The notes below the pieces were generated by a model. That model was not told the DNA's origin, made no database searches, and saw only the letters and a list, made by a program, of their open reading frames with translations. The position numbers were made by a program, and so were the translations under genes. From assembly GCA_004295015.1 (NCBI GenBank), contig SHNE01000020.1:1-64000 (forward strand): 64,000 nt of DNA, given 5' to 3'. Within the stretch, counting starts at the first letter, position 1. Every line of letters begins with the position of its first letter. The stretch comes from Bacteroidota bacterium. GTDB taxonomy: Bacteria; Bacteroidota; Bacteroidia; AKYH767-A; 2013-40CM-41-45. Below are positions 25,259 through 35,022 of this stretch, one piece after another.

Positions 25259-27769
25259 ATGCCGGTAACTACTAAGGAACTCATTAAGCCCTTGTATGTG
25301 GATGTTATCATTCCCATTCCGGTTCCGCATTTATTTACCTATAGGGTTCCTGAGAATTTAACTCAGGAAGTTGCCCCCGGTAAACGTGTTATCGTACCAT
25401 TTGGCAAGCACAAAATTCATTCTGCGCTTGTGAGACATTTGCATCATGAACCAAAGACCGACAATATTAAAGAAATTCAGTCTGTGCTTGATTCCTCTGC
25501 TCTTGTCAATCCAAAGCAATTTGAATTTTGGGATTGGATCAGTAAATATTACATGTGTCATCCGGGAGAGGTTATGAATGCAGCCCTTCCATCTGCTTTA
25601 AAATTGCAGAGCGAAACAAGCATCATTATTAACGCTGATTTTGATCCTGAAGCAACTCATCTTTCAAATGATGAGTATTTAATTTATGAAGTACTCTTGT
25701 CAAAGCATGAACTTTCAGTTGATGAAGTAGCGCGTATCCTTGGAAAGAAAAATGTTCATCAACTTCTGAATACAATGTTGCAGAAGGGTGCTCTTTTTTT
25801 ATCGGAAGAGATAGAAGAGAGCTATAGACCTAAAATGGAAGCTCGTATTGTTCTCAGTGAAAAATACAAAACAGATAAGGCACTAGAGAATTTATTTCTT
25901 GAACTGGAGCAGGACAAACGTAAACTTAAGCAGCTTGAATCACTGATGGTTTTTCTCAAGTATTCATATGCCGATAAAGCGACAGATTATGTAAGGAAAA
26001 CTGATTTAAAGGCCGATCCGAATTTTTCGGATTCTTCTCTGCTGACATTAATAAAAAATGGAATTCTGGAAGAGTATGAGGTAAGGATTGACAGAATAAA
26101 TATTGAAGATACAGAGAAGCTGGCACCGCAGAAGTTAAATGCTACGCAGGAGCAAGCCTTGAAGGAAGTGAATTCAGCGTTCAAAACCAAAGATGTCGTA
26201 TATATTCATGGTGTTACATCCAGTGGTAAAACTGAAGTGTACATTCATCTGATTGATGAGGTATTAAGAAAAGGCAAACAGGTTTTATATTTATTACCGG
26301 AAATCGCTTTGACAACCCAGATAATAACCAGACTACGCAAGCATTTTGGAAATTCTGTAGGGGTGTATCATTCGAGATATAGCAATAACGAAAGGGTGGA
26401 AATTTGGAATAATGTGTTGGATTTTGAAACCAATGGAACTTACGGGTCAAAGGCACAGCTTGTTTTAGGTGCAAGATCTGCATTGATGCTGCCTTTCAGT
26501 AATCTTGGGCTGATCGTGGTTGACGAAGAACATGACACATCTTACAAGCAAGCTGATCCGGCTCCACGCTATCATGCAAGAGATTCTGCCATGGTGCTTG
26601 CTAAAATTCATGGTGGGAAAGTCATTCTTGGAAGTGCGACGCCTTCACTCGAGAGTTATTACAATGCCATGCAGGGAAGATACTGCCTTGTAAAAATGAC
26701 AGAGCGCTTCGGTGGAATACAAATGCCATCGATTACTGTGGCAGATATTCGTGAAGCTAAGAGGAAGAAAATAATGAAATCACATTTCACGCCGGAATTG
26801 ATGAAAACAATTTCAGGTGCACTGGCTATAAAGGAACAGGTCATTCTCTTCCAAAACAGAAGGGGATTTTCACCCTATCTTGAGTGTAATCGTTGCGCCT
26901 GGATCCCACATTGTAAAAACTGTTCGGTAACATTAACTTATCATAAGGCAGGGCATCAATTAAAATGTCACTATTGTGGATTTACGCAGCAGGTACCTTC
27001 TGCTTGTTTGCAATGTGGTGATCATCAGATTGAGGTTAGGGGTTTTGGGACGGAGAAAATTGAGGAGGAAATTTCAATATTATTTCCTGATGCCAAAGTG
27101 GCCAGAATGGATTTGGATGCCACTCGTACAAAAAATGCATTTCAACGCATTATCGCTGATTTTGAAGAACGGAAAATTGACATTCTTGTCGGCACACAAA
27201 TGGTCACAAAGGGATTGGATTTCGATAATGTAAGCACCATCGGAATCATTAACGCCGATCAACTCCTAAACTTCCCGGACTTTAGGGCATTTGAGAGAAG
27301 CTATCAGTTGATGGCGCAGGTGAGTGGTCGTTCCGGCAGGAAGCAGAAGCAGGGAAATGTAGTGATACAAACATCCCAACCGGAGCATTGGGTGATAGGT
27401 GATGTTGTGAGAAATGATTACGAAGCTTTTTACAATCGTGATCTTGAAGAAAGAAGAAAATTTAATTACCCGCCACATTCACGCTTAATTGAAATCGTTG
27501 TGAGGCACAGCGATCGCGAATTACTTGATGATGCTGCAGGAGTTTTTACAAATTCTCTTGTAAGGAAACTGGGAAAAAGAGTTTATGGTCCGCATGTTCC
27601 ACTGGTTTCACGAATCAAAAATCAATATATAAAAGTCATTTTAATTAAAATAGAAAAAGAAGGCTCAGCGTCTGCAGCAAAGAAATTAATTAATGAATCT
27701 ATAGCTGACTTTTATTCAGAAAGGATCTATCAACGGGTTCAATTACACATTGATGTTGATCCTATGTAA
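25259..27769 (+). CDS. priA: Primosomal protein N' (replication-restart helicase)
   Basis: The 836-residue protein reloads the replicative helicase at stalled forks. Visible: the N-terminal 3'-DNA-binding domain (DVIIPIPVPHLFTYRVPE, about 15-110), the helicase core with Walker A GVTSSGKTEVY and the DEEH box in LIVVDEEHDTSY, and the zinc-binding insertion with eight cysteines (CNRCAWIPHCKNC...CHYCGF...CLQCG). The helicase motif V/VI block GTQMVTKGLDFDNV...AQVSGRSGRKQKQG follows. The length is slightly above E. coli PriA. A strong terminator follows the stop. Confidence 0.97.
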   Translation: MPVTTKELIKPLYVDVIIPIPVPHLFTYRVPENLTQEVAPGKRVIVPFGKHKIHSALVRHLHHEPKTDNIKEIQSVLDSSALVNPKQFEFWDWISKYYMCHPGEVMNAALPSALKLQSETSIIINADFDPEATHLSNDEYLIYEVLLSKHELSVDEVARILGKKNVHQLLNTMLQKGALFLSEEIEESYRPKMEARIVLSEKYKTDKALENLFLELEQDKRKLKQLESLMVFLKYSYADKATDYVRKTDLKADPNFSDSSLLTLIKNGILEEYEVRIDRINIEDTEKLAPQKLNATQEQALKEVNSAFKTKDVVYIHGVTSSGKTEVYIHLIDEVLRKGKQVLYLLPEIALTTQIITRLRKHFGNSVGVYHSRYSNNERVEIWNNVLDFETNGTYGSKAQLVLGARSALMLPFSNLGLIVVDEEHDTSYKQADPAPRYHARDSAMVLAKIHGGKVILGSATPSLESYYNAMQGRYCLVKMTERFGGIQMPSITVADIREAKRKKIMKSHFTPELMKTISGALAIKEQVILFQNRRGFSPYLECNRCAWIPHCKNCSVTLTYHKAGHQLKCHYCGFTQQVPSACLQCGDHQIEVRGFGTEKIEEEISILFPDAKVARMDLDATRTKNAFQRIIADFEERKIDILVGTQMVTKGLDFDNVSTIGIINADQLLNFPDFRAFERSYQLMAQVSGRSGRKQKQGNVVIQTSQPEHWVIGDVVRNDYEAFYNRDLEERRKFNYPPHSRLIEIVVRHSDRELLDDAAGVFTNSLVRKLGKRVYGPHVPLVSRIKNQYIKVILIKIEKEGSASAAKKLINESIADFYSERIYQRVQLHIDVDPM

Positions 27770-27797
27770 TTTTTTATCCGCTTCAATTATAACCAAC

Positions 27798-27833
27798 AAA
27801 AAAGCCGAATGATCTGTATCATTCGGCTTTTTT
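27798..27833. terminator. Bidirectional intrinsic terminator between convergent genes
   Basis: AAAAAAGCCGAATGAT and ATCATTCGGCTTTTTT form a perfect 16-bp stem with a CTGT loop, between priA on the plus strand and the PKD-repeat gene on the minus strand. A U run follows the stem on both strands, so both genes can end here. Confidence 0.9.
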
Positions 27834-27851
27834 CATTGCAAATTAATTAAC

Positions 27852-30800
27852 TTATTCTCTGATTAACTGAATATATCCTTTATAATCCTGTGTTTTTGCG
27901 TGGAGAACATAATAGTACACGCCCTCAGATGCTTCAGTTCCTCCGGTCGTTTTTCCGTCCCAGTGGAAGTTAATATCCGTTGATTCATAAATTATTTTTC
28001 CCCAGCGGTTATAGATTACAAATCTGAAGTCTTCGAAATCGCAGAGCTCATCAATATGATAGGTGTCATTTTTCGAATCATCGTTGGGGGTGAATACATT
28101 GGGGATTTCAACCAGGCCTTCACAAGGAATATAAATAACAAGCACTGAATCAATTCCGGAACAACCGGTGGTACCATAGGCTACTTCAACATAGTAGTAA
28201 CCGGTAGATCCGTTCGTGCCTGCATAGAAAGTATTGAGGATAGCAGGATCCTGTTCAACAAATTCGGCAGGAGTCCAGTTATAAATTAGTGGTAGGCCTG
28301 ATGGGTTTGCCGTGAATACGTGTAAGGTGTCACGTTGTCCCTCTTCTACAATAATCGAATCTTCAAGGATGTCGACCCCAACGAGTGAAGTAACAATCAC
28401 AGAATCATTATTGGCAACTCTGATGAGACAAATTTCATTGTTAAGTGTGTCGAAGAGGTAGGCAATATAAAGTTTTGGATAGAAGACTCCGGTATTTGTA
28501 TATGTATGTACTAAAGTAGAATCCTGGGTGTTTGGAATTACATTTCCATCTCCAAAATCCCATGCGTAATAATTTACATTATTACCGCTTCCCTGGAAAT
28601 TAACGGTAAGCGGTCGGCAACCGGAATCCGGTAATAAAGTAAGTGTGCCTGTTGGCCCGTTTAATACGACAAGATCAGGTTTGTAAACTGTATCTCGACA
28701 TCCAAAATCATTTACCACGATTAAGCCAACTCCAAAATTACCTGCTGAATAAAAATTGTGAGAAGCCGAACTTAAACTTGGATCGCTTGCCGTTGATTCG
28801 GTAAAATCCCAAAAATAATTTCCGCCGTTAGACATATAACTTGTATCATCAACAGTAAAGGTAGTTTGTATCTGGGCTTGCTTGATTGCACCTTGATTTA
28901 CACAAGTATCATTGAACGTGGTGGTACTAAATGTTGCAGGAGTAGTATAGACCAAAAAGTTATTTGATGTTGAATCAATACATCCATTTCCATCGGTCAC
29001 CACAAGCCTGATTGTATAATTTCCATTGCTTGGGTAAACATGATTTGTGGAAGCATTTGCACCGGAACTGACATTTCCATCCCCGAAATCCCATGCATAA
29101 TTCAAAGGGGTTGCCACAAATGGACCGGGGTTAGCTACAAAGGTTTGCTGCGCGTCTTTACAACCCGGAGGAGGTAGATTTATAGATGGTTGCGGTCTTG
29201 TTGGCTGGATATAATTTGTTGCTGTACGTGAATGAGAACATCCATTTACATCAATCACTGTCAAGGTAACAGTATAGTTTCCCGGAACGCTATAGGTTAA
29301 TGTATCTGTGCCCGGTGGGGTAGTGATGGTTCTGGTTGTGCTGCCATAATTCCAAATCCACTGCGAAATGGCTCCACCTTCTGTTTTACTTGTATCTGTA
29401 AATGTGACTGTCATTGGAGCGCAGGCAGTAAATGGTGAGGCAGTGAATCCTGCTGTTGGCCCAAGAATATGCACTTGTTTGGTAGTGCTGTCCTGGCATC
29501 CATGAATATCCGTAATCACATACTTGACATCGTAGAAACCGGTACCTGTGTACAAATGCAATGTGTCCCGGGAAAAAGAAGTGTCTCTTACCCAAGGAAT
29601 TCCTTCTCCAAAATACCATACCTGACTGGAGGCGTCTATGGATCCACTTCCACTAAAATTGATTGTACCCGGTCGGCAAACTACATTAGTATCCGTTGCA
29701 ATCACTGCAACAGGATCCCTGATCAATGCTGTGTAAACAGTGTCGATTGTGCATCCGCTCACTGTACTGGTGGCTGTTAATTCGACGGTATAATTACCTC
29801 TGTAATTGTAAACATGAGTTGGGTCTGTCGCATTTGAAGTGGCCGTAGTATCACCAAAATCCCAAACATAACTTGTTGCACCTCCGGAAAGATTGGTGAA
29901 TCCAACGGAATAGGGATTGCTACAATTGTATTGGATGCTGAAATTCGGAATGGGTCCTTTGACTGTTATCAAATCTGCTAAAACAATTGTATCGGGACAT
30001 CCATTGTAAAATGAAATGAGCATCACATCGAATGGATCTGCAGTACCCGATGTATCAAGTTTGTATTGATGATTAGGGTTTTGGGCTGTTGAGCCTCCGC
30101 CATCTCCGAAATCCCACATCCAACCTGTAACCGGTGAAGGTGTCAAGTCGGTGAAATCAACGTTTTCATCGAAGCAAATGACTAGTGGCGTTGCTGAAAA
30201 GTTTGCAGTTGGCTTGGTGCCGACCAGGATATAATCAGGTTTTGAAACAACACCTCTGCATCCGGTCGATGTAGTTACATACAGAGTCACATCGTATTGT
30301 CCGGGAGCTGTGAAAGAATGAACTATCGATGGAGTTGTCCCGGTACTTGTTGTTCCTGTGCCGTCCTGAAAATTCCAGGAATAATCTGTGATTATTGGAT
30401 CTGCGGGTGAGAACACTGTTGCATTTAATGTAAAGGGTGTGTTAACGCAACCGCTATCCTGCTGAGTAAAATCTACAATTGGTTTTACTATTTGAACGTA
30501 TGATGGATAGGTTCTTGTGAGAGTGCAACCAAAATTGCTTGTTACTGTATGTGTAATAGTATAGGATCCAAAAGCATTAAACGTGTGACTTGGATTTTGT
30601 TGTGTAGAAGTGTTAGCCGTACCGCTGGCAGGGTCTCCAAAATCCCAGGACCATGAAGTATTGCTTGATGAGGTGTCGCTAAATGACACCGTAAATGGAG
30701 TGTCACATGCTTGCGTTACAGGAGCAGAGATAGATGTAATCGGGAATGGATGTACGGTAATATTCTGAATAAGAGTATCACTGCAGGTTCCGGCTTGAAG

Positions 30801-31835
30801 TATTAGACGGACAGAGTATGAGCCGGGGAAATTATAAATATGATCCGGATCCTGAAGGAAGCTTGTGTTATTAGTACCGCTGGCTACGTCTCCAAAATTC
30901 CAAAAAAATGTTCCGGTAGATCCGGTATTTGTAAATGAAATAGTATCTCCCGGACAGATTGCCGAACTTGAAAGACTGAAATTGGCGACAGGCTGTGCTA
31001 CCGTTATATTGATTGTCTGGGAAGCACTGCATCCGGAAACACCTGCAGTAAGCGTAACAGGATATGTTCCAATCGCATTATAGGTATGACTTGGATCTGT
31101 CAGGATCGAAGTATTGTTTGACCCGCTCGCAGTATCTCCGAAATTCCATGAGTATGTGTTGGTATTTTGAGAATTGTTGGTGAAAGAAATTGTTGCAGGC
31201 GCTGAACAGGCTCCGGAAGGACCGGCAGTAAAACTTGCTATAGGCACAGGGAATATCGTAACACTGCTTTGAATACTGCTGTTACATCCGTTTGTGTCAA
31301 CGATAATCAAATTCGGATTGTAAGTGACCGGGACAGATCCGGAGAAAATAAAATTGTGCACTACGGTACTCACGGATGTTACCGGCGGTGTTCCGTCGTT
31401 GAACGACCAACTGTACTGATCGATTGGTGCATCACCCGGGGTAGATGTGCTCACAAATGTGACCGCAGTATTTGCACAAGTCGTGTCCTGACTTGCATTG
31501 TAAGACGCTACAGGATTGTTAAAAACCCTGATGTAGGCAACCTTAACTTCTGTATCACTTCCTGATCCATTGGAAACGGTTAATGTTACGGTATACACAC
31601 CCGGTACAGAATAGCTGTATGAAGGATTCTGTAATACTGATGTTCCGTTATCGCCAAAATCCCAACTATAACTGGTCGGACTTCCTGTTGAAGTATTGGA
31701 GAATGTCACCAAAACAGGTGAACATCCGGAAGTCACATCAGACGTAAAGGAAGCATTTGGTTGTGCAAAAGCGTTGTGTCCGGTGATGATTAAAACAATC
31801 AATGCCAGACCTAATTTGAGAAATAGGTTCTTCAT
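27852..31835 (-). CDS. Giant PKD-repeat surface protein with gliding-associated (T9SS type B) C-terminal domain
   Basis: From the ATG at 31835 the protein has 1327 residues; a longer version from 31925 would place 30 extra residues before the signal peptide. The signal peptide (ending HNAFAQ) is followed by about 13 PKD-like domains, marked by the repeated signature W-x-F-G-D (for example YSWDFGDNG, FFWNFGDVASG, YAWDFGDGNV, YYAWDFGDGN). Two diverge to WYFGEG and WNYGS. The last 90 residues are the gliding motility-associated C-terminal domain: NVFTPNDDSKNDTYHI, then FRFVIYNRWGKIIYES and GVYYYVLHA. T9SS proteins of this type attach to the cell surface; PKD repeats commonly act as spacers or polysaccharide/protein binders. 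No catalytic domain is present. Confidence 0.9.
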   Translation of the reverse strand: MKNLFLKLGLALIVLIITGHNAFAQPNASFTSDVTSGCSPVLVTFSNTSTGSPTSYSWDFGDNGTSVLQNPSYSYSVPGVYTVTLTVSNGSGSDTEVKVAYIRVFNNPVASYNASQDTTCANTAVTFVSTSTPGDAPIDQYSWSFNDGTPPVTSVSTVVHNFIFSGSVPVTYNPNLIIVDTNGCNSSIQSSVTIFPVPIASFTAGPSGACSAPATISFTNNSQNTNTYSWNFGDTASGSNNTSILTDPSHTYNAIGTYPVTLTAGVSGCSASQTINITVAQPVANFSLSSSAICPGDTISFTNTGSTGTFFWNFGDVASGTNNTSFLQDPDHIYNFPGSYSVRLILQAGTCSDTLIQNITVHPFPITSISAPVTQACDTPFTVSFSDTSSSNTSWSWDFGDPASGTANTSTQQNPSHTFNAFGSYTITHTVTSNFGCTLTRTYPSYVQIVKPIVDFTQQDSGCVNTPFTLNATVFSPADPIITDYSWNFQDGTGTTSTGTTPSIVHSFTAPGQYDVTLYVTTSTGCRGVVSKPDYILVGTKPTANFSATPLVICFDENVDFTDLTPSPVTGWMWDFGDGGGSTAQNPNHQYKLDTSGTADPFDVMLISFYNGCPDTIVLADLITVKGPIPNFSIQYNCSNPYSVGFTNLSGGATSYVWDFGDTTATSNATDPTHVYNYRGNYTVELTATSTVSGCTIDTVYTALIRDPVAVIATDTNVVCRPGTINFSGSGSIDASSQVWYFGEGIPWVRDTSFSRDTLHLYTGTGFYDVKYVITDIHGCQDSTTKQVHILGPTAGFTASPFTACAPMTVTFTDTSKTEGGAISQWIWNYGSTTRTITTPPGTDTLTYSVPGNYTVTLTVIDVNGCSHSRTATNYIQPTRPQPSINLPPPGCKDAQQTFVANPGPFVATPLNYAWDFGDGNVSSGANASTNHVYPSNGNYTIRLVVTDGNGCIDSTSNNFLVYTTPATFSTTTFNDTCVNQGAIKQAQIQTTFTVDDTSYMSNGGNYFWDFTESTASDPSLSSASHNFYSAGNFGVGLIVVNDFGCRDTVYKPDLVVLNGPTGTLTLLPDSGCRPLTVNFQGSGNNVNYYAWDFGDGNVIPNTQDSTLVHTYTNTGVFYPKLYIAYLFDTLNNEICLIRVANNDSVIVTSLVGVDILEDSIIVEEGQRDTLHVFTANPSGLPLIYNWTPAEFVEQDPAILNTFYAGTNGSTGYYYVEVAYGTTGCSGIDSVLVIYIPCEGLVEIPNVFTPNDDSKNDTYHIDELCDFEDFRFVIYNRWGKIIYESTDINFHWDGKTTGGTEASEGVYYYVLHAKTQDYKGYIQLIRE

Positions 31836-32214
31836 GAATAAGATTGGGTAAATTCTAAATAGTCGGTTGTCAAGATGTTTCAAATGTAAAATAAAAAATA
31901 CAATAATAAAGGCTGAAATAGACATATTCCTTTATTTAACAAGCCTCATTCACAGGCAGGTAGCTCTTAGAGCTTTGATGCGGAAAAATACATATTATTG
32001 AAGAATTCACAAATTTGATCAAGGTAAATCGATTTCATTCCGTGGTAATTTTCAAGATCAATTATGACAGGCTCTGATAGTCTTGAAATCAGAAGCTATC
32101 AAGATCTAATTGTGCGTAATTATTTTGAATTGGGACATATTCCGGCCGATTAGCTTTGTGAAAATGGTTAATTATGTACTTTGAAAACCAGAGCGAATTA
32201 AAAAGCAGTTTCGA
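31836..32214. other. 379-bp region between divergent PKD-protein and permease genes
   Basis: The first 90 bases next to the PKD gene are A+T-rich leader. The right end holds a promoter for the permease (32130-32158). I see no open frame with family resemblance and no repeat or structured RNA between them. Confidence 0.5.
32130..32158 (+). promoter_or_regulatory. Bacteroidota-type promoter for the permease gene
   Basis: TTG at 32130-32132 and TAGCTTTG at 32151-32158 are separated by 18 bases, fitting the TTG-N19-TAnnTTTG consensus closely. The predicted start of transcription is about 50 bases before the ATG at 32215. Confidence 0.6.
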
Positions 32215-33297
32215 ATGATTCGATTCACATTCAGGAGAATAGTAAATGGTGGCCTGGTGATGCTTGGCGTCATTGTAATAATATTTTCTCTCTTTAATGT
32301 TTTGCCTGCAGATCCTGCCCGTATGATGCTCGGGCAAAGAGCCGATAGTGCTTCAGTATCGATCATCAATCGGGATCTTGGTTTAGATCAGCCAATACAC
32401 ATTCGATTTTTAATTTACCTGAATGATTTAAGTCCGCTTTCTATCCATTCATTAAGCCCGGGCAGCCATCTGTTCCTGAACCCTGCAAAATATTCTTCAG
32501 CAAAAAAACTTTTTCAGCTTAGTGCAGACAAAGTACTTGTAATTAAGGCACCCTACTTGAGAAGGTCGTATCAAAACAAATCTGAAGTCAGCACTATACT
32601 GATCGAGAGAATTCCGGACACTGCCATACTTGCCTTTGCGGCGATTTTACTTGCTTCAATCATTGGCATTTCACTCGGAATTATTTCAGCATTAAAAAAA
32701 GATACCTGGATTGATAGATTGGCATTAATTATTTCAATTTCCGGTGTCTCCTTGCCTTCGTTTTTTGCTTCCATTATCTTTGCATGGCTTTTCGGGTTTT
32801 TACTTTCGTCTTATACAGGGTTAAATATGACCGGTGGGCTGACAGAAGTTGATCCCTTCAAGGGAGAATACTTAGCCTTGAAAAACCTGATCTTACCTTC
32901 CTTGGTGCTTGGCTTCAGACCGCTTGCCATCATCGTTCAACTTACGCGCAGTTCGATGCTGGAAGTTTTGTCCCAGGATTATATTCGCACAGGGAAGGCA
33001 AAAGGTCTCAGCAAAGGAATTTTAATTCGCAAACATGCACTGAGAAATGCTATGAATCCGGTTGTCACAGCGATTAGTGGTTGGCTCGGTTCTCTATTGG
33101 CCGGTGCAGTATTTGTGGAGTATATCTTCGGATGGAATGGAATAGGAAAATTAACCGTGACAGCACTTGAAAATTATGACCTTCCGGTGATTATGGGAAT
33201 CGTCTTGTTTATTTCATTGGTATTTATCATTTTAAATATTTTAGCTGACTTACTAAATGGAGCCTTAGATCCCAGGATTCGTGCTTTTGAAAGCTGA
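32215..33297 (+). CDS. DppB/OppB-type ABC transporter permease without visible partners
   Basis: The 360-residue protein begins with the family's N-terminal helix (RFTFRRIVNGGLVMLGVIVIIFSL) and the FNVLPADPA block. A periplasmic stretch (about 60-130) follows, longer than in E. coli DppB and without clear similarity. The remaining helices and the EAA-like loop contacting the ATPase (YIRTGKAKGLSKGILIRKHALRNAM) are normal. The DppB family moves peptides or nickel across the inner membrane with a second permease, ATPases and a binding protein. None of these is adjacent; the next gene is tpiA. Substrate not assignable. Confidence 0.82.
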   Translation: MIRFTFRRIVNGGLVMLGVIVIIFSLFNVLPADPARMMLGQRADSASVSIINRDLGLDQPIHIRFLIYLNDLSPLSIHSLSPGSHLFLNPAKYSSAKKLFQLSADKVLVIKAPYLRRSYQNKSEVSTILIERIPDTAILAFAAILLASIIGISLGIISALKKDTWIDRLALIISISGVSLPSFFASIIFAWLFGFLLSSYTGLNMTGGLTEVDPFKGEYLALKNLILPSLVLGFRPLAIIVQLTRSSMLEVLSQDYIRTGKAKGLSKGILIRKHALRNAMNPVVTAISGWLGSLLAGAVFVEYIFGWNGIGKLTVTALENYDLPVIMGIVLFISLVFIILNILADLLNGALDPRIRAFES

Positions 33298-33361
33298 TTT
33301 AACAATCACTTGTCAGAACCACCAAAGATTCGTTAATTTATAATGTTATTCTATACAGATC

Positions 33362-34144
33362 ATGAGAAAAAAGATCATTGCCGGAAACTGGAAAATGAAT
33401 TTGAATTATGCTGAAGCTCTTTCTTTGGTTGACACTATCGTTGACCAAATGGAAGATGACGGCTTGGCTGAGGTGGTTTTGGCACCTCCTTTCATCTATC
33501 TGAGGGATATAGTTTCCCGCGTTCAAGGATCAACCCGTTTATCGATTGCGGCACAGAATTGTTCTCAATTCAAAAATGGAGCCCATACAGGAGAGGTGTC
33601 TTCTTCCATGCTTAGCTCGGTTGGAGTTGAATGTGTGATTGTTGGTCACTCAGAACGCAGAGCAGAACAAAACGAAAGCAATGAAATTCTTAAGCTTAAG
33701 ATTGACAGAATTCTGGAGCAATTCTTAATTCCTGTTTTCTGTTGTGGTGAAACTGCCGAAGAGCGTAAAAATGGTAGTCATTCTGAGATTATCAATAGAC
33801 AGTTGGAACAAAGTTTATTTCATCTGAATGAGGCACAATTGCTGAGTTGCGTAATTGCCTATGAACCTGTATGGGCTATAGGCACCGGAAAGAATGCAAG
33901 CATTGATCAGATTCAGGAAATGCATTCTCTTATCAGAAAACAAATCAACCATCACTATAAGAATAATATTGGAGAGAATATTTCTATCATTTATGGTGGA
34001 AGTGTTTCTGTTTCAAACGCTGAAGAAATTTTTTCTGCTCCCGATGTTGACGGTGCACTTATCGGTGGTGCTTCGTTGAAGGCTGCTGACTTCACCTTGA
34101 TCCTGAAAATGATGGAAAAAATGCTTAGCTCGCGAATGGTTTAA
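33362..34144 (+). CDS. tpiA: Triosephosphate isomerase
   Basis: The 260-residue glycolytic enzyme interconverts dihydroxyacetone phosphate and glyceraldehyde 3-phosphate. The catalytic residues are in place: K11 in AGNWKMN, H96 in VGHSERR and E168 in AYEPVWAIGTG. The phosphate-binding loop GGSVS (about 217-221) and GALIGGASL near the end are also conserved. Length is normal. It is separated by only two bases from prmA downstream and is likely co-transcribed with it. Confidence 0.98.
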   Translation: MRKKIIAGNWKMNLNYAEALSLVDTIVDQMEDDGLAEVVLAPPFIYLRDIVSRVQGSTRLSIAAQNCSQFKNGAHTGEVSSSMLSSVGVECVIVGHSERRAEQNESNEILKLKIDRILEQFLIPVFCCGETAEERKNGSHSEIINRQLEQSLFHLNEAQLLSCVIAYEPVWAIGTGKNASIDQIQEMHSLIRKQINHHYKNNIGENISIIYGGSVSVSNAEEIFSAPDVDGALIGGASLKAADFTLILKMMEKMLSSRMV

Positions 34145-34146
34145 TT

Positions 34147-34971
34147 ATGGAATACCTCGAGATCCGATTTTATTGCAAACCGGCAATGAACGAGATATTG
34201 ATTGCATGGCTCGGAAATGCCGGTTTCGATATGTTTGAGGAAATTGAAGATGGATTGAAAGCCTATATTCCATCGATGGAGTTCGACCAAAAAAATTTCA
34301 AGGAAGTGTTGGCTCAGATTCCTGAGGCTGAAAATATTTCATTCGATCAAACGTTGATAAAGGATCAGAATTGGAACAGTCAATGGGAAAGTAATTTTGA
34401 ACCTGTTACCATAGAGGGCAGGGTTCACATAAGAGCGCCATTTCACCCCTCACAGAATTTTGAAACCGAACTGGTCATTGAACCTAAAATGTCATTCGGC
34501 ACCGGACATCATGCCACAACATCAATGATGGCTGAGTTAATGCTTTCCTTATCAATGGATGGGAAAAGTGTGCTTGATATGGGATGTGGGAGCGGGATCT
34601 TAGCAATCCTCGCAGCAAAGTTTAAGGCAATTAATATTCTGGCTGTTGATAATGATGATTGGGCAATTGAAAACTGCCTGGAAAATTCGATTAGGAACAA
34701 TACGCCTGACCTGAAAATCATTAAAGGTGAATCGGAAGTTCTTGAAAATTTGAGTTTTGACATTATCCTCGCCAATATAAACCGAAATGTTCTGCTCGCA
34801 GACATTCCACTTTATACCAAATCCCTTAACAAGGGTGGACTTCTCTTGCTAAGCGGATTCTTGTCGGAAGACAGGAAGATGATTTTGGATAAAGCAGCTG
34901 AATCCGGGCTAAGATTTCAGAAAGAATTGTCCAGGTTAAACTGGATGGCCATGCAATTTGTCAAGGAATGA
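34147..34971 (+). CDS. prmA: Ribosomal protein L11 methyltransferase
   Basis: The 274-residue enzyme uses S-adenosylmethionine to trimethylate ribosomal protein L11. Visible: the N-terminal substrate domain (about 1-80), the PrmA-specific block MSFGTGHHATTSMMAELML, the SAM motif VLDMGCGSGILAILAAK with the acidic end of the second strand (AVDND), and ILANINRNVL. The start two bases after tpiA suggests an operon; this pairing of a central metabolic gene with PrmA is not obviously functional. Confidence 0.93.
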   Translation: MEYLEIRFYCKPAMNEILIAWLGNAGFDMFEEIEDGLKAYIPSMEFDQKNFKEVLAQIPEAENISFDQTLIKDQNWNSQWESNFEPVTIEGRVHIRAPFHPSQNFETELVIEPKMSFGTGHHATTSMMAELMLSLSMDGKSVLDMGCGSGILAILAAKFKAINILAVDNDDWAIENCLENSIRNNTPDLKIIKGESEVLENLSFDIILANINRNVLLADIPLYTKSLNKGGLLLLSGFLSEDRKMILDKAAESGLRFQKELSRLNWMAMQFVKE

Positions 34972-35022
34972 ATCGACTAATGTAAAATTCATTTCTTTAG
35001 AATTTTAAGCTTAAAAATAAAA

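Noticed and set aside
27852..31835. Tandem DNA repeat or recent domain duplication within the PKD gene
   Set aside because: PKD units are similar at the protein level (WxFGD) but I saw no long near-identical DNA copies.
31836..31925. Longer start of the PKD protein at 31925
   Set aside because: Places 30 residues before a normal signal peptide.
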